Origin: JAJFHI01 sp050633705
GTDB taxonomy: Bacteria > Pseudomonadota > Alphaproteobacteria > Rhizobiales > Hyphomicrobiaceae
Direction: 5' to 3'
Length of the DNA stretch: 64,000 nt
Assembly (NCBI GenBank): GCA_050633705.1
Contig: JBOEGZ010000004.1
Span: forward strand, 228,143 to 292,142
Positions within the stretch are counted from its first letter, which is position 1, and each line of letters opens with the position of its first letter. Under the pieces are notes generated by a model. It saw only the letters and a list, made by a program, of their open reading frames with translations, did no database searches and was not told the origin of the DNA. This document shows positions 43,212 to 51,954 of the stretch, piece by piece. The translations under genes and the position numbers were made by a program.

Positions 43212-44801
43212 TTAGTTTTCGTGGGCCTGTGTTTCATACACTTTTGCAAGTGCGTTGCGCTTGACTTTTCCGTTCGGCGTTCGTGGTAATTTGTCGATGA
43301 ATACATACGCGCGTGGCGTTTTATATGATGCCAAGTGTTTGCCCGCATAAGCGGCCAACGTTTCGCTGGTACAATTTGCTTGCGCCCGTAAAACGATGAA
43401 TGCCACGATAACACGAACATCGCTGCGAACAGAAATCTCCGCGCAGGCTGTTTCGATAACATCGTCATGGGTTAACAACACTGCTTCTACTTCTTGCGGA
43501 GCGACGCGATAGCCAAGCGCTTTCATAACGTCGTTGGCGCGTCCCAAATGTGTCACGTACCCATCTTGATCGATGCTGGCGCGATCACCGCCAATAAACC
43601 AATCGCCGCGCGTGACTTGCCTGTCTTCATCAGGCCTGTTCCAATATCCCAACATCAGTCCTGGATCTGTCCGGTGTACGGCGAGTAAGCCGGGCTCATG
43701 TGCAGGCAATGGTGTGGGGCTTTCATCATCATCTTCCGGCAGGATCGAAACGCAGCGTCCTTTTTGCACTTTTCCAATCGTCCCTGGTTTTGGTTTGATC
43801 GACGGGCTTGTTGATATGTAGGTCGAGATCTCGCTCATACCGAGCGCTTCATAAAGCCCACAGCCCGTTTGTCGTTTCCAATCAGAAAATAAATTTGCAG
43901 GTGGAGCTTCGCCGGCCATCAGTCCATGCTTTAACTCTGGAAATGGTTTGGTGGCGCCGTGTGTTTTCAATTCGCCGTATTTGAGGATTTGGCGAAACAC
44001 ACCTGGGACGGCTGCAAACAGTGTCGCGCGTGATTTGCGGATGAGTTCTGGCCATGATGCACCCTCGCGTTTTCCAGTGACGACGTAGGCCGTGGCGCAA
44101 TTTGCCCACGGATCTATGAGACCGGTTCCCAAAGTGTACGTCCAATTGAAAGCACCAGCATGAAGCATGCGGTCATCGGTGGTGATGCCATACCAGCCGT
44201 CGTACATGGGCCGCCGACCCCAAGCGGCGCGATGGGCATGTAACACGCCTTTCGGTTTGGCTGTGGTTCCGGATGTGTAAATCAAGTAAGCCGGATCATC
44301 GGCCGCTGTGTCATGATAAGCACCCATTGGACCGTCGGCAATCATGCGCGCGAGATCATGCGGGGTGATGATTGATCCCAATTGAGTGTTTGATTTGGTC
44401 GCGCCCGTCGCTATCAGTGCGGGCGTTGCGTCTTGCGCTAAAAATCCAACCTCTGTTTCGGTGAGGTGTTCGGATGTCGGCAGGGGAATGAAACCACCGG
44501 CGATAGCGCCAAAAAACAAAATCGCGTAAGCACTGGTATTTTCCAAATGTATCAACAGGCGATCGCCCGGCGAAAGCCCGGCGGCTTTCAATCCACCCGC
44601 CACGTTCAAGACAGCGCGTTGCAGCTCTGCGTAAGTCCAAATCTCTTCATCTGATGTTTGGTGTCCTTGCCGGAGGACAACGAGTGCCGGTTTGTCAGGT
44701 TGAGATAGGGCATGAGCCTCAAGGCAATACTGCACCATATTGAATTTCAGTGGTGGCAAAGGCCCAGAAAACCCAAGTGTTGGTATTTCGTTATGGCTCA
44801 T
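43212..44801 (-). CDS. AMP-forming acyl-CoA synthetase (benzoate-CoA ligase-like)
   Basis: ANL-superfamily adenylating enzyme of 529 residues that joins a carboxylic acid to CoA with ATP. The P-loop-like motif is YTSGTTAKPKGVLHAH, the A4/A5 region is CGLYEALGMSEISTYIS, the hinge Asp region is WFIGGDRASIDQDGYVTHLGR, and the catalytic Lys is in the C-terminal PRTPNGKVKRNAL. The overall pattern (MAGEAPPANL, GLYEALGMSE) is closest to benzoate-CoA ligase-like and medium-chain enzymes; the substrate is unknown. Its ATG overlaps the stop of the upstream peptide-binding protein (ATGA), so the two are translationally coupled. That is an unusual pairing, since the other transporter subunits are absent. 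Confidence 0.9.
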   Translation of the reverse strand: MSHNEIPTLGFSGPLPPLKFNMVQYCLEAHALSQPDKPALVVLRQGHQTSDEEIWTYAELQRAVLNVAGGLKAAGLSPGDRLLIHLENTSAYAILFFGAIAGGFIPLPTSEHLTETEVGFLAQDATPALIATGATKSNTQLGSIITPHDLARMIADGPMGAYHDTAADDPAYLIYTSGTTAKPKGVLHAHRAAWGRRPMYDGWYGITTDDRMLHAGAFNWTYTLGTGLIDPWANCATAYVVTGKREGASWPELIRKSRATLFAAVPGVFRQILKYGELKTHGATKPFPELKHGLMAGEAPPANLFSDWKRQTGCGLYEALGMSEISTYISTSPSIKPKPGTIGKVQKGRCVSILPEDDDESPTPLPAHEPGLLAVHRTDPGLMLGYWNRPDEDRQVTRGDWFIGGDRASIDQDGYVTHLGRANDVMKALGYRVAPQEVEAVLLTHDDVIETACAEISVRSDVRVIVAFIVLRAQANCTSETLAAYAGKHLASYKTPRAYVFIDKLPRTPNGKVKRNALAKVYETQAHEN

Positions 44802-46645
44802 TTCTGCTGCGACTGCGACTGCGACTGCGTTTGGGTTTGAACGTCCTTATGCCACCAGTCGGTGAGTTGGTAGCCGAATACGGGCGTAATTTTTGGAGGT
44901 TGGATGCGTGTCCAGTGGGCCAACCATTGTTTTGGCAAGTGGAACAATGGGATGACGTAATCACCAGACAGCAACACGCGGTCGAGGGCGCGAACGGCGG
45001 GAACAAACTCTTGTGACGTTTTGGCCGCTAGCATGGCATTGATCATGGCGTCGACAGCGGGATCATCTACGCCTGCATAATTAAACGAACCTTCAACCTT
45101 GCCAGCTGCTCCCGACCAACGAAATAGCTGTTCGTTGCCGGGAGACAAAGATGCAGACCACCGGGATTGCACCATGTCGTAATCGTAGGATTTGCGTCGC
45201 AACTGATATTGGGCGCTATCAACAACACGTATCGTCATGGCGATGCCCAAGCGGGCAAGATCTTTTTTGTATGACAGCAAGAGGCGTTCAACTTGTGGGG
45301 AACTGGCAAGAATTTCAAACGTCAACTGTTTGCCAGTGGCCGTATGGGTCATTTTTCGATTTTTCAACTGGTAGCCAGCTTGCTTTAAAAGCTCCATGGC
45401 TATGCGCCAGTTTTTTCGGTTTTGTCCGTTGCCGGGGCTCACCGGAAACCTGTATGTGCCATCAAGAATTCCTTCAGGGATCTTGTTCGCTTCAAAGCGT
45501 TCGAGAAGACGGCGTTCAATGTCGTTGGCAGCCTGGCCTGTCGAAGCGAGAATTGATCGAGAAAAATAGCTTTGGCTGCGTTCATACAGATTGTGAAAGA
45601 GGTTGCGATTGATCCATTCGAAATCGAACATTTGGATCAGCGCTTTGCGCACGCGTTGATCTTTAAACACGTCACGGCGCGTGTTGAATACCAAACCGCT
45701 CATGCCTGCGGGCAGGCCGATATCAAATTCTGCTTTCTTGATGCGTCCATCTTTGACGGGTTTAATGTCATAACCTTCTGCCCACTTTGCCGGGTCGCCT
45801 TCGTCGCGTGCATCGATGGTGCCACGTTTAAAGGCTTCAAATAATACAGATGCCTCGCGAAAATACTCATAACGTATTTCATCAAAATTATACCGTCCCC
45901 GATTAACAGGTAAATTGCGCCCCCACCAATTTGGGTTGCGTTTGTAGATGAGACTGCGCCCGGCATCGACTTTCGATATTGTATAGGGGCCGGAGCCGAT
46001 GACGGGTTCTAATGTTGTGCGCGCGAAACTCTCTTTGGTAAGCAAGTGGCTTGGGAGCACAGGCATGAGACCCATGATAAGCGGCATTTCGCGGTCACTG
46101 CCGTCTTCAAACTGGAAATAGACAATTAACGGTCCACGTTTTTCAGCGTTGATGACTTTCTTGTAGTAGGTCCGATGGTTCGGACGCCCTTTTTCACGCA
46201 AGACCTCGAGAGAAAACAAGACGTCATCTGCGGTGATTGGTTGCCCGTCAGAAAATTTGGCGATTGGGTTTAAGTAGAATGTGATGCTTGAGCGATCTTC
46301 TGGGACGTCGATTTTTTCAGCAATGAGACCATAGAGTGTGAACGGTTCATCAAGTCCACGCGCCAATAGGCTTTCATAGACATAGCCTCTGATGGCCGCA
46401 CCAACCGAGCCGCGTACGATCAGGGGGTTGAGGCTGTCATACGAGCCTTGGATGCCGAGGGTGAGCCGCCCGCCTTTTGGAGCATCTGGGTTGACGTAAG
46501 GGAAATTGGTCATCGTTGCGGGATGTTTGGGCGTACCATGCATGGCAATAGCATGTTGGGGTTCGGCCCACGCCAATGTCGCATGGCTCAGAATTGCCAG
46601 CGATATAATCAATGTGTGGACAAAGGCAGAGATGGCGGTCTTCAT
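44798..46645 (-). CDS. Extracellular solute-binding protein family 5 (oligopeptide type)
   Basis: Periplasmic substrate-binding protein of an ABC importer for peptides or similar compounds, 615 residues. A signal peptide covers residues 1-27 (cleavage after AWA). The family 5 signature region is GGRLTLGIQGSYDSLNPL, followed by YVYESLLARG, ITFYLNPIAKFSDGQPITADDV and IGSGPYTISKVDAG. The WWGRNLPVNRGRYNFDEIRYEYF piece is typical of the YejA/MppA-like subgroup seen in alphaproteobacteria. No permease or ATPase genes follow; an acyl-CoA ligase does, overlapped by 4 bases. The C-terminal tail is a Gln-Thr/Gln-Ser repeat encoded by a hexanucleotide repeat. Confidence 0.92.
   Translation of the reverse strand: MKTAISAFVHTLIISLAILSHATLAWAEPQHAIAMHGTPKHPATMTNFPYVNPDAPKGGRLTLGIQGSYDSLNPLIVRGSVGAAIRGYVYESLLARGLDEPFTLYGLIAEKIDVPEDRSSITFYLNPIAKFSDGQPITADDVLFSLEVLREKGRPNHRTYYKKVINAEKRGPLIVYFQFEDGSDREMPLIMGLMPVLPSHLLTKESFARTTLEPVIGSGPYTISKVDAGRSLIYKRNPNWWGRNLPVNRGRYNFDEIRYEYFREASVLFEAFKRGTIDARDEGDPAKWAEGYDIKPVKDGRIKKAEFDIGLPAGMSGLVFNTRRDVFKDQRVRKALIQMFDFEWINRNLFHNLYERSQSYFSRSILASTGQAANDIERRLLERFEANKIPEGILDGTYRFPVSPGNGQNRKNWRIAMELLKQAGYQLKNRKMTHTATGKQLTFEILASSPQVERLLLSYKKDLARLGIAMTIRVVDSAQYQLRRKSYDYDMVQSRWSASLSPGNEQLFRWSGAAGKVEGSFNYAGVDDPAVDAMINAMLAAKTSQEFVPAVRALDRVLLSGDYVIPLFHLPKQWLAHWTRIQPPKITPVFGYQLTDWWHKDVQTQTQSQSQSQQK
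44807..44830. repeat. Hexanucleotide tandem repeat (CTGCGA), about four copies
   Basis: Three exact copies of CTGCGA and a fourth differing at its last base (44807-44830). It lies inside the 3' end of the peptide-binding protein gene, 6 bases before its stop codon, and encodes the Gln-Ser tail. The unit is a multiple of three, so slippage would change tail length without shifting the frame or breaking coupling to the downstream ligase gene. Confidence 0.8.
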
Positions 46646-47092
46646 CTAAATTTGGTCTCGTCTTTTTCGATAAGTCGTTGAATATTATCATGAACATCGA
46701 ACCCGCAGGGTTTTGCCAACCAGCCAGGGGTATCCGTCAATCATCGTGTCAATCGTGTTTCTAACACGGATTTCAGGGTCTTAATGCGACGGATAAGGGA
46801 TTGTTCCAGGCGACATGTTGGCCGGGTGACGTGGCTAGGTTACAACGCTACAACCTCCACTCTGGACAACTCAGGCTTGTCGCACAACTCGGTCACGCGA
46901 TTGCCGCAATCGGGTCTTTAGTGCGGCTAAGAAATACAGGTGTTCGCACCGACGAAATTTATGGCGTTCAAATAGTCTTGCCTGTGGCGGCAAGTTGTGC
47001 GCCCCAGGGGATGAGAGCCTGAAATTTGTAAGGGCTTATTATGAAAGGTCAAAATTGCAATGATACACAAATTTTTGCAGATCAGGTCGACG
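46646..47092. other. Divergent intergenic region, nothing recognised
   Basis: About 450 bases between the divergent peptide-binding protein and ialB-like genes, expected to hold both promoters. No RNA gene or plausible coding frame was recognised. The ialB frame is open from an ATG at 47060, which is an alternative start for that gene. Confidence 0.45.
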
Positions 47093-47896
47093 ATGGCTAA
47101 AGCCTGTCGCACGGCTGTTGGTGCTGCGGCAGTCGTCGCGTTGGGTATTGCCGTTGCAGGCCCTCAGGTTGGCGCGCAAGAAGCTGCTCCGGCAAAGAAA
47201 AAAGCAGCACCAGCCAAAAAAGCTGCAAATGCGGATAGCAAGAAGCCGCAGAATCCATGGGTAAAGCTTTGTCTTGATGAAGATTCAATTGAAAAAGACA
47301 AAGACGGCAAGATCATAAAGAGTAAAAAGAAGTCTTGCTACACAATGACTGAGCGCCTCGATGTGAATACTGGCGTTGTGTTGTCCTCGATCAAGCTTCG
47401 TGAAGTTGAAGGTGGTAAAAAGAAGGTGTTGATCGTAACAGTACCTTTGGGCATGGCAATTCCAGCAGGCGTCCGCATGATGGTCTACTCTGGTGATCAG
47501 TGGAAAGCTGCGATCGCAAAGAAGAAGGTCGACGAAAAGAAGCTCAAAGAAATCAAGCTTAAATTTCTCCACTGTGACGTCGTTGGTTGTGATGCTGGGA
47601 TTGAAGCAACAACCGAGCTTATTGAATCTTTGAAAAAAGGCGCTGGCGTCAACATTTTGGCCTTGAATACGCAAGGTCGAATTTTCTCCTCGCCGATGCC
47701 ACTTAAAGGTTTTACAGCCGCGCGCAAAGGTAAGCCTGTTGACAACAAGAAGTATGCTGAAGCGCGACGCAATTTGATGACTCAAATTCGCCAACGCCAG
47801 ATTAAACAAGCCCGTGCACGACAGGCGCAGGCTGAGTTGGACAAAGAAAAAGCCGCAATCAAAGAGCGCCGCAAAGCGAATAAAGAGAAGAAGTAA
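47093..47896 (+). CDS. Invasion-associated locus B (IalB) family protein
   Basis: Secreted protein of 267 residues with a signal peptide (hydrophobic run at about 8-24, cleavage near VGA/Q), an Ala/Lys-rich linker (EAAPAKKKAAPAKKA), and the IalB domain (WVKLCLDE, SCYTMTERLD, LIVTVPLGMAIPAGVRMMV, KFLHCDVVGCDAGIEAT). The four Cys of the domain fit two disulfides. A long Lys/Arg/Gln helical tail closes the protein. The family was named in Bartonella, where ialAB aids entry into red cells, but free-living alphaproteobacteria have many copies with envelope roles not yet known. The start is uncertain: ATG 47093 has AGG 6 bases upstream, ATG 47060 adds 11 residues. A strong terminator follows. Confidence 0.88.
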   Translation: MAKACRTAVGAAAVVALGIAVAGPQVGAQEAAPAKKKAAPAKKAANADSKKPQNPWVKLCLDEDSIEKDKDGKIIKSKKKSCYTMTERLDVNTGVVLSSIKLREVEGGKKKVLIVTVPLGMAIPAGVRMMVYSGDQWKAAIAKKKVDEKKLKEIKLKFLHCDVVGCDAGIEATTELIESLKKGAGVNILALNTQGRIFSSPMPLKGFTAARKGKPVDNKKYAEARRNLMTQIRQRQIKQARARQAQAELDKEKAAIKERRKANKEKK

Positions 47897-47925
47897 TTCT
47901 TCAGTCTTTGATTGATCCAGAAATT

Positions 47926-47967
47926 AAAACCGCAGCATCGTTGAAAGGCGATGCTGCGGTTTTTTTC
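47926..47967. terminator. Strong intrinsic terminator
   Basis: Perfect 11-bp stem CCGCAGCATCG / CGATGCTGCGG with an 8-base loop, preceded by AAAA and followed by seven T. It ends the ialB transcript and, with the A run on the other side, can also serve the convergent hspQ gene. Confidence 0.93.
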
Positions 47968-48005
47968 AATTATGAATTGGCTCGGCTCCGGCTTGATAAC
48001 CGCGC

Positions 48006-48338
48006 TTAGTTTGGTTGCAAGAATACAGCGCGATACTGGCCATCGACCTCGACAAACAATTCATTGACCTGGGGATGGCGGACAGGTTGTCCGGTATCGT
48101 CAGGAAGAAGATTTTGTTCTGAGACGTAGGCGATGTATTCCGTCTCATCGTTCTCGGCCAGCAAATGATAGTAGGGTTGCTCTTTAGCAGGACGGATCTC
48201 TTCCGGAATTGACAACCACCACTCTTCTGAATTGTCGAAGGTTGGGTCGACGTCAAACACGATCCCGCGGAAGGGATAGAATTTGTGCTTGACCACCTGA
48301 CCAATCAGATATTTTGCTTTTGCGACTTCGGTTCTCAT
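48006..48338 (-). CDS. hspQ: Heat shock protein HspQ
   Basis: Small protein of 110 residues, family YccV/HspQ. In enterobacteria HspQ binds the Lon protease as a specificity enhancer and affects DnaA stability. Family features: KYLIGQVVKHKFYPFRGIVFDVDPTF, then YYHLLAENDETEYIAYVSEQNL. The hemimethylated-DNA-binding-like fold (YccV) covers the whole protein. ATG 48338 gives the family N-terminus (AKAKYLIGQ) and has GGAAATG about 9 bases upstream. It is monocistronic and convergent with the ialB-like gene. Confidence 0.93.
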   Translation of the reverse strand: MRTEVAKAKYLIGQVVKHKFYPFRGIVFDVDPTFDNSEEWWLSIPEEIRPAKEQPYYHLLAENDETEYIAYVSEQNLLPDDTGQPVRHPQVNELFVEVDGQYRAVFLQPN

Positions 48339-48519
48339 GAAACAACATTTCCGCACGAGAGGTTCACTGTCAAATCTCGTGGCTAAGGTTTGATCGATAA
48401 ATTGTGACCCTTCAGACCCAGAAAAGCATAAGTGATGATAATCTCAGAATGCAGAACACTTTAGATAACTGGTCTACATTGTTAAAAATTTCAAGCGACC
48501 ACAAGGCGAATTCTGCTGC

Positions 48520-49575
48520 TTACAAGCCGTAAACCTCAGCAAGATCAGGATCTTTGGTCGCGACAAGCTTAGCAAGATCAACAATGACCTTAGCCTGTTT
48601 CCAGGTCGCATCGTCTTGCATTTTGCCGTCAATCATAACAGCCCCCGTACCATCTGGCATGGCTTCGAGAATGCGCTTGGCAAACGCAACCTCTGCTGGA
48701 TCTGGACTGAAGACCTTTTTGGCGAGTGTGATTTGGCTAGGATGCAGCGACCAAGCGCCAAGGCAGCCTTGTAGGAAGGCATTGCGGAATTGAGCTTCGC
48801 ACGCATCCACGTCTGAAAAATCTCCAAACGGTCCATAAAAGGGTTTCAAGCCGTATGCGAGGCAGGCATCGACCATCTTGCCAACGGTGTAATGCCACAG
48901 ATCCTGCTGGTAAGCTGTGCGCGGGGCATCTCCGTCGGCATCTTGCAAAACAGCATAATCTGGATGGCCGCCTCCAACACGCGTTGTCTTCATGCCACGA
49001 GAAGCGGCAAGATCTGCTGGGCCAAGGCTCATACCGTGCATTCGAGGGCTTGCGGCCGCAATTTGTTCGATGTTGTTGACGCCTTCAGCGGTCTCGAGGA
49101 TCGCATGAATCATAATGGGTTTTGTGACACCGTGTTTGGCTTCAAGCTGTGCCAACAGTTGGTCGAGATAATGAATATCCCACGGACCTTCGACCTTTGG
49201 CAGCATAATGACATCGACTTTATTACCAACGTTGGCAACGATCTCGGTGACATCGTCGAGCATCCAAGGGCTGTTGAGGCAATTAATGCGTGTCCAAAGG
49301 CCCGTTCCCGTTGCCGCAAAGTCAACCTCATTGGCCATTTCGACAAAGCCTTTGCGGGCGGCGTCCTTGTCATCGGCAGGAATAGCATCTTCTAGGTTGC
49401 CTAATACGACGTCGACCTGGGCTGCGATTTTGCCAATTTTGCTGCGTATTTTTTCATTGTGCGGCGGCACAAAGTGGATCATCCGTTCGATGCGAACGGG
49501 CGGTGTGCGCAGCGGTTCCGGCGCACCAATAGCAAGTGGTTTAAAAAAAGCGGCGGGAGTGCGAGCGGCTGACAT
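48520..49575 (-). CDS. mcl: L-malyl-CoA / beta-methylmalyl-CoA lyase family protein
   Basis: HpcH/HpaI aldolase-citrate lyase superfamily protein of 351 residues, closest in pattern to malyl-CoA lyases, which cleave malyl-CoA to acetyl-CoA and glyoxylate, or methylmalyl-CoA to propionyl-CoA and glyoxylate. Visible landmarks are IHFVPPHNEKI, the conserved DVVLGNLEDAIPADDKDAAR with acidic residues, LWTRINCLNSPWMLDD (active-site Arg), DVIMLPKVEGPWDI, and ILETAEGVNNIEQIA with the Mg-binding Glu. GAWSLHPSQI near the C-terminus is typical. In alphaproteobacteria the enzyme serves the ethylmalonyl-CoA pathway or the serine cycle; no other gene of either is in the window. ATG 49575 has GAGGA about 10 bases upstream. 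Confidence 0.88.
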   Translation of the reverse strand: MSAARTPAAFFKPLAIGAPEPLRTPPVRIERMIHFVPPHNEKIRSKIGKIAAQVDVVLGNLEDAIPADDKDAARKGFVEMANEVDFAATGTGLWTRINCLNSPWMLDDVTEIVANVGNKVDVIMLPKVEGPWDIHYLDQLLAQLEAKHGVTKPIMIHAILETAEGVNNIEQIAAASPRMHGMSLGPADLAASRGMKTTRVGGGHPDYAVLQDADGDAPRTAYQQDLWHYTVGKMVDACLAYGLKPFYGPFGDFSDVDACEAQFRNAFLQGCLGAWSLHPSQITLAKKVFSPDPAEVAFAKRILEAMPDGTGAVMIDGKMQDDATWKQAKVIVDLAKLVATKDPDLAEVYGL

Positions 49576-50037
49576 GGATTGGTCTTCCTCAAGGCGTTAA
49601 GTGCGTATGGTGGCATATGTGCCGGATGGGAACCCGACATGGGAATAAACTGAGAATGAGAGCGTCATTTTTTCCTCAATCGCAAAAAATGACGTTCTGG
49701 TGGGTGAATTCACGGTCGGTGATGAATTCATTGTTTGGCGCAGACGTCCTGGCAGTGGTTACTGACCGATTGGGCCCGTACTATATGGTTGGCCGCAATC
49801 TAGTCAGCGGGAGAAACCTGTCAAATGTGGACAATGGCGCAGATGGCCAAAAGACCCAAATCAGCCCCAAAACGTTGGGCTCGCAAGAATGGTGACCTGG
49901 TGCTTTCAGCCCGCCGCATTCTCACGGGATACACACCCCCCTTGCTGCGGCGAACAACCATCAAGCCCTGGACTTATAAAGGTGAGTGTGCGACCTCCAG
50001 GGCAGGGACATACTGTGAAAGAGTATACGGATAATCG
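49576..50037. other. Divergent intergenic region with an inverted repeat
   Basis: About 460 bases between the divergent malyl-CoA lyase and cyclopropane synthase genes. Its one clear structure is the inverted repeat at 49663-49694. The plus-strand frame at 49617-49895 (92 codons) lacks a ribosome site and family resemblance and was not called. Confidence 0.45.
49663..49694. repeat. Perfect 11-bp inverted repeat
   Basis: Arms CGTCATTTTTT and AAAAAATGACG separated by 10 bases. It lies in the promoter region between two divergent genes, 87 bases upstream of the malyl-CoA lyase start. It could be an operator for a dimeric regulator, since its arm ends CGTCA/TGACG are half-site-like. A terminator role is less likely because the T run is on the wrong side of the stem. 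Confidence 0.6.
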
Positions 50038-51354
50038 ATGTCGAAACCACAAGATGTGCGCCAGCTTGAGGCGGCCGGAAAATTGATTGCCGACTTCGGT
50101 AAACGCTTAAACCTCAATGCCTCAATACGCCTTTGGGACGGTTCTGTGCACCCGCTCGGTGCCAATGTGACGGGACCATTCCAGATATCAATTGCAAGCC
50201 CCGAGGTCATCACAGCGCTCGTCAGGTGGCCGACTTTGGATAATTTTATTCAACACTATGTCGACAAAAGCATCGATTTTTCCGGCGGCACAATTGTTGA
50301 TCTCGGAGAACAACTTCACCAGCGCGATCGTTCCGTAAAACTTCGCAAACGTGACACACTCGCGATTGCAGCAAAGCTGTCACCGTTTTTGTTTGCCAAA
50401 GCGCAACCGGCTGGAGAAGAGACGGGAGGATTTGAGGGTGAAATTACGGGGCGCAATCGCGAAACCAAAGACAACAAAGACTATATTCAGTTTCACTACG
50501 ATCTCTCCAATGATTTCTACGCATTATTTTTAGACTTGGAGATGGTTTACTCGTGTGCCTATTACACCAATTGGGAAAACAATCTCGATACCGCTCAATA
50601 CGATAAGTTGGAGATGATTTGCCGCAAACTTCGTTTAAAGCCGGGGGATCGTTTTTTGGATATTGGCGCGGGTTGGGGTGGTTTGATTTGTCATGCAGCA
50701 AAGTATCATGGCGCCATTGCCCACGGCGTGACACTTTCAGAAGAACAGCTTGCATTTGCGCAAAACAAAATTCGATCATTGGGGCTGGAAGGCTGCGTTT
50801 CGATTGAATTAAAAGACTATTCCAAACTGACGGGCACTTACGACAAGATTGCTTCAATCGGCATGTACGAGCACATCGGTTTAAAGAATATTCCCCACTA
50901 CATGAGCCACGTGCGCAGCCTGCTGTCGCCAGATGGTTTGTTTCTCAACCATGCAATTTCACGCCGCGCACCGAAAAAGAAACTATTTGGTCGCAAACGG
51001 ATGCGCCCCGAACAACGTGCCATTGCAAAGTATATTTTTCCCGGTGGTGAACTGGATGACATCGGCAGTACACTTTATGCCATGGAACGAGCCGGTTTCG
51101 AAGTTCACGACGTTGAGGCATGGCGCCTTCATTATGCCCGGACCTGCAAGCTTTGGTGTGAGCGATTAACAGAAAACAAGGCGCAAGCGCTGAAGTATGT
51201 CAGCGAAGAAAAGTATCGCATCTGGGTTGCCTACCTGGCCGGAGTATCACTTGCTTTTTCTCGTGGGACTTTGCGCTTATATCAAACGCTTGTTTCTCAA
51301 AATGCAAAACGCCCACCAGCCCTGCCGCCAACGCGTTCTGATCTTTATCGCTAG
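50038..51354 (+). CDS. cfa: Cyclopropane-fatty-acyl-phospholipid synthase family protein
   Basis: SAM-dependent methyltransferase that adds a methylene bridge to unsaturated acyl chains of membrane lipids. It has 438 residues. The N-terminal lipid-binding part covers about 1-150. The core has DYIQFHYDLSNDFYALFLD, MVYSCAYY, the SAM-binding motif FLDIGAGWGGLICHAA near residue 215, ASIGMYEHIGLKNIPHYM with the catalytic Glu/His region, and FPGGELDDIGSTL. AWRLHYARTCKLWCERL near the end is typical of Cfa. The ribosome site is weak. Other acyl-modifying methyltransferases share this family, so the precise product is inferred. It is convergent with the MerR-family gene, with 8 bases between the stops. 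Confidence 0.92.
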   Translation: MSKPQDVRQLEAAGKLIADFGKRLNLNASIRLWDGSVHPLGANVTGPFQISIASPEVITALVRWPTLDNFIQHYVDKSIDFSGGTIVDLGEQLHQRDRSVKLRKRDTLAIAAKLSPFLFAKAQPAGEETGGFEGEITGRNRETKDNKDYIQFHYDLSNDFYALFLDLEMVYSCAYYTNWENNLDTAQYDKLEMICRKLRLKPGDRFLDIGAGWGGLICHAAKYHGAIAHGVTLSEEQLAFAQNKIRSLGLEGCVSIELKDYSKLTGTYDKIASIGMYEHIGLKNIPHYMSHVRSLLSPDGLFLNHAISRRAPKKKLFGRKRMRPEQRAIAKYIFPGGELDDIGSTLYAMERAGFEVHDVEAWRLHYARTCKLWCERLTENKAQALKYVSEEKYRIWVAYLAGVSLAFSRGTLRLYQTLVSQNAKRPPALPPTRSDLYR

Positions 51355-51362
51355 GGTCTTGC

Positions 51363-51899
51363 TCAAGACGAGGGCTTGTCTGATATTGAGCGGATATGCT
51401 CTTGGCAACGCTCCTGCAGGCCGCGCAGATCGGCAAGTGTCCGGTCCAAATCAGCGCGCTTTTTCTCTAGGTTTGCGATCGATTCGTGGACACGGCCCAA
51501 CAACATTTCGGTTTGTGCCAGTTGGCTTGGATCCGTGTCGTAAAGCGACAGGTACTCAGCAATATCTTCGAGAGAAAAGCCGAGGTTTTTCCCTCTCAGA
51601 ATGATCTTTAATCGTGCCCGGTCTCGCTTCGAATAAACCCGGCTGGCGCCAACCCGTTGTGGTGAAATCAATTTCCGCGCTTCATAGAAGCGAATGGCAC
51701 GGGTTGTAATTGAAAATTCTTCAGAAAGTTCACCGATCGTGAATGTTGGTTCTCGTCTTGATTGGTTCTGTTTTGCGTGGCGTCGTTCGGCTTCGGTCGC
51801 ATCGACGCGATCGAGAACTGTTGGGCTTGAGCAGTCATCGGCTTTGTTGGAAGGGTGAGCCTTGCCGGTTAAGTTGGTACGAGTTTCGCTGACCGTCAT
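51363..51899 (-). CDS. MerR-family regulator, LiuR-like
   Basis: Transcription regulator of 178 residues. A polar N-terminal extension (1-50) precedes the MerR winged-helix domain (FTIGELSEEFSITTRAIRFYEARKLISPQR, about residues 53-82). A coiled-coil dimerisation helix follows (about 110-165). No Cys cluster for metal sensing is present. The pattern is that of LiuR-type regulators, which control branched-chain amino acid and fatty acid breakdown in proteobacteria. AAGGAG 9 bases before the ATG at 51899 supports the long N-terminus. It lies 55 bases after the fatty acyl-CoA ligase gene on the same strand, so it probably regulates its own operon. Confidence 0.87.
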   Translation of the reverse strand: MTVSETRTNLTGKAHPSNKADDCSSPTVLDRVDATEAERRHAKQNQSRREPTFTIGELSEEFSITTRAIRFYEARKLISPQRVGASRVYSKRDRARLKIILRGKNLGFSLEDIAEYLSLYDTDPSQLAQTEMLLGRVHESIANLEKKRADLDRTLADLRGLQERCQEHIRSISDKPSS

Positions 51900-51954
51900 G
51901 ACGCGTTACTCCTTGGCGAGCCCTCAAATTTTGGGTTGGACTGCTGGATTAGAT

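Noticed and set aside
49617..49895. Plus-strand frame of 92 codons before the cyclopropane synthase gene
   Set aside because: Covers an inverted repeat, lacks a ribosome site and family; looks like intergenic sequence.
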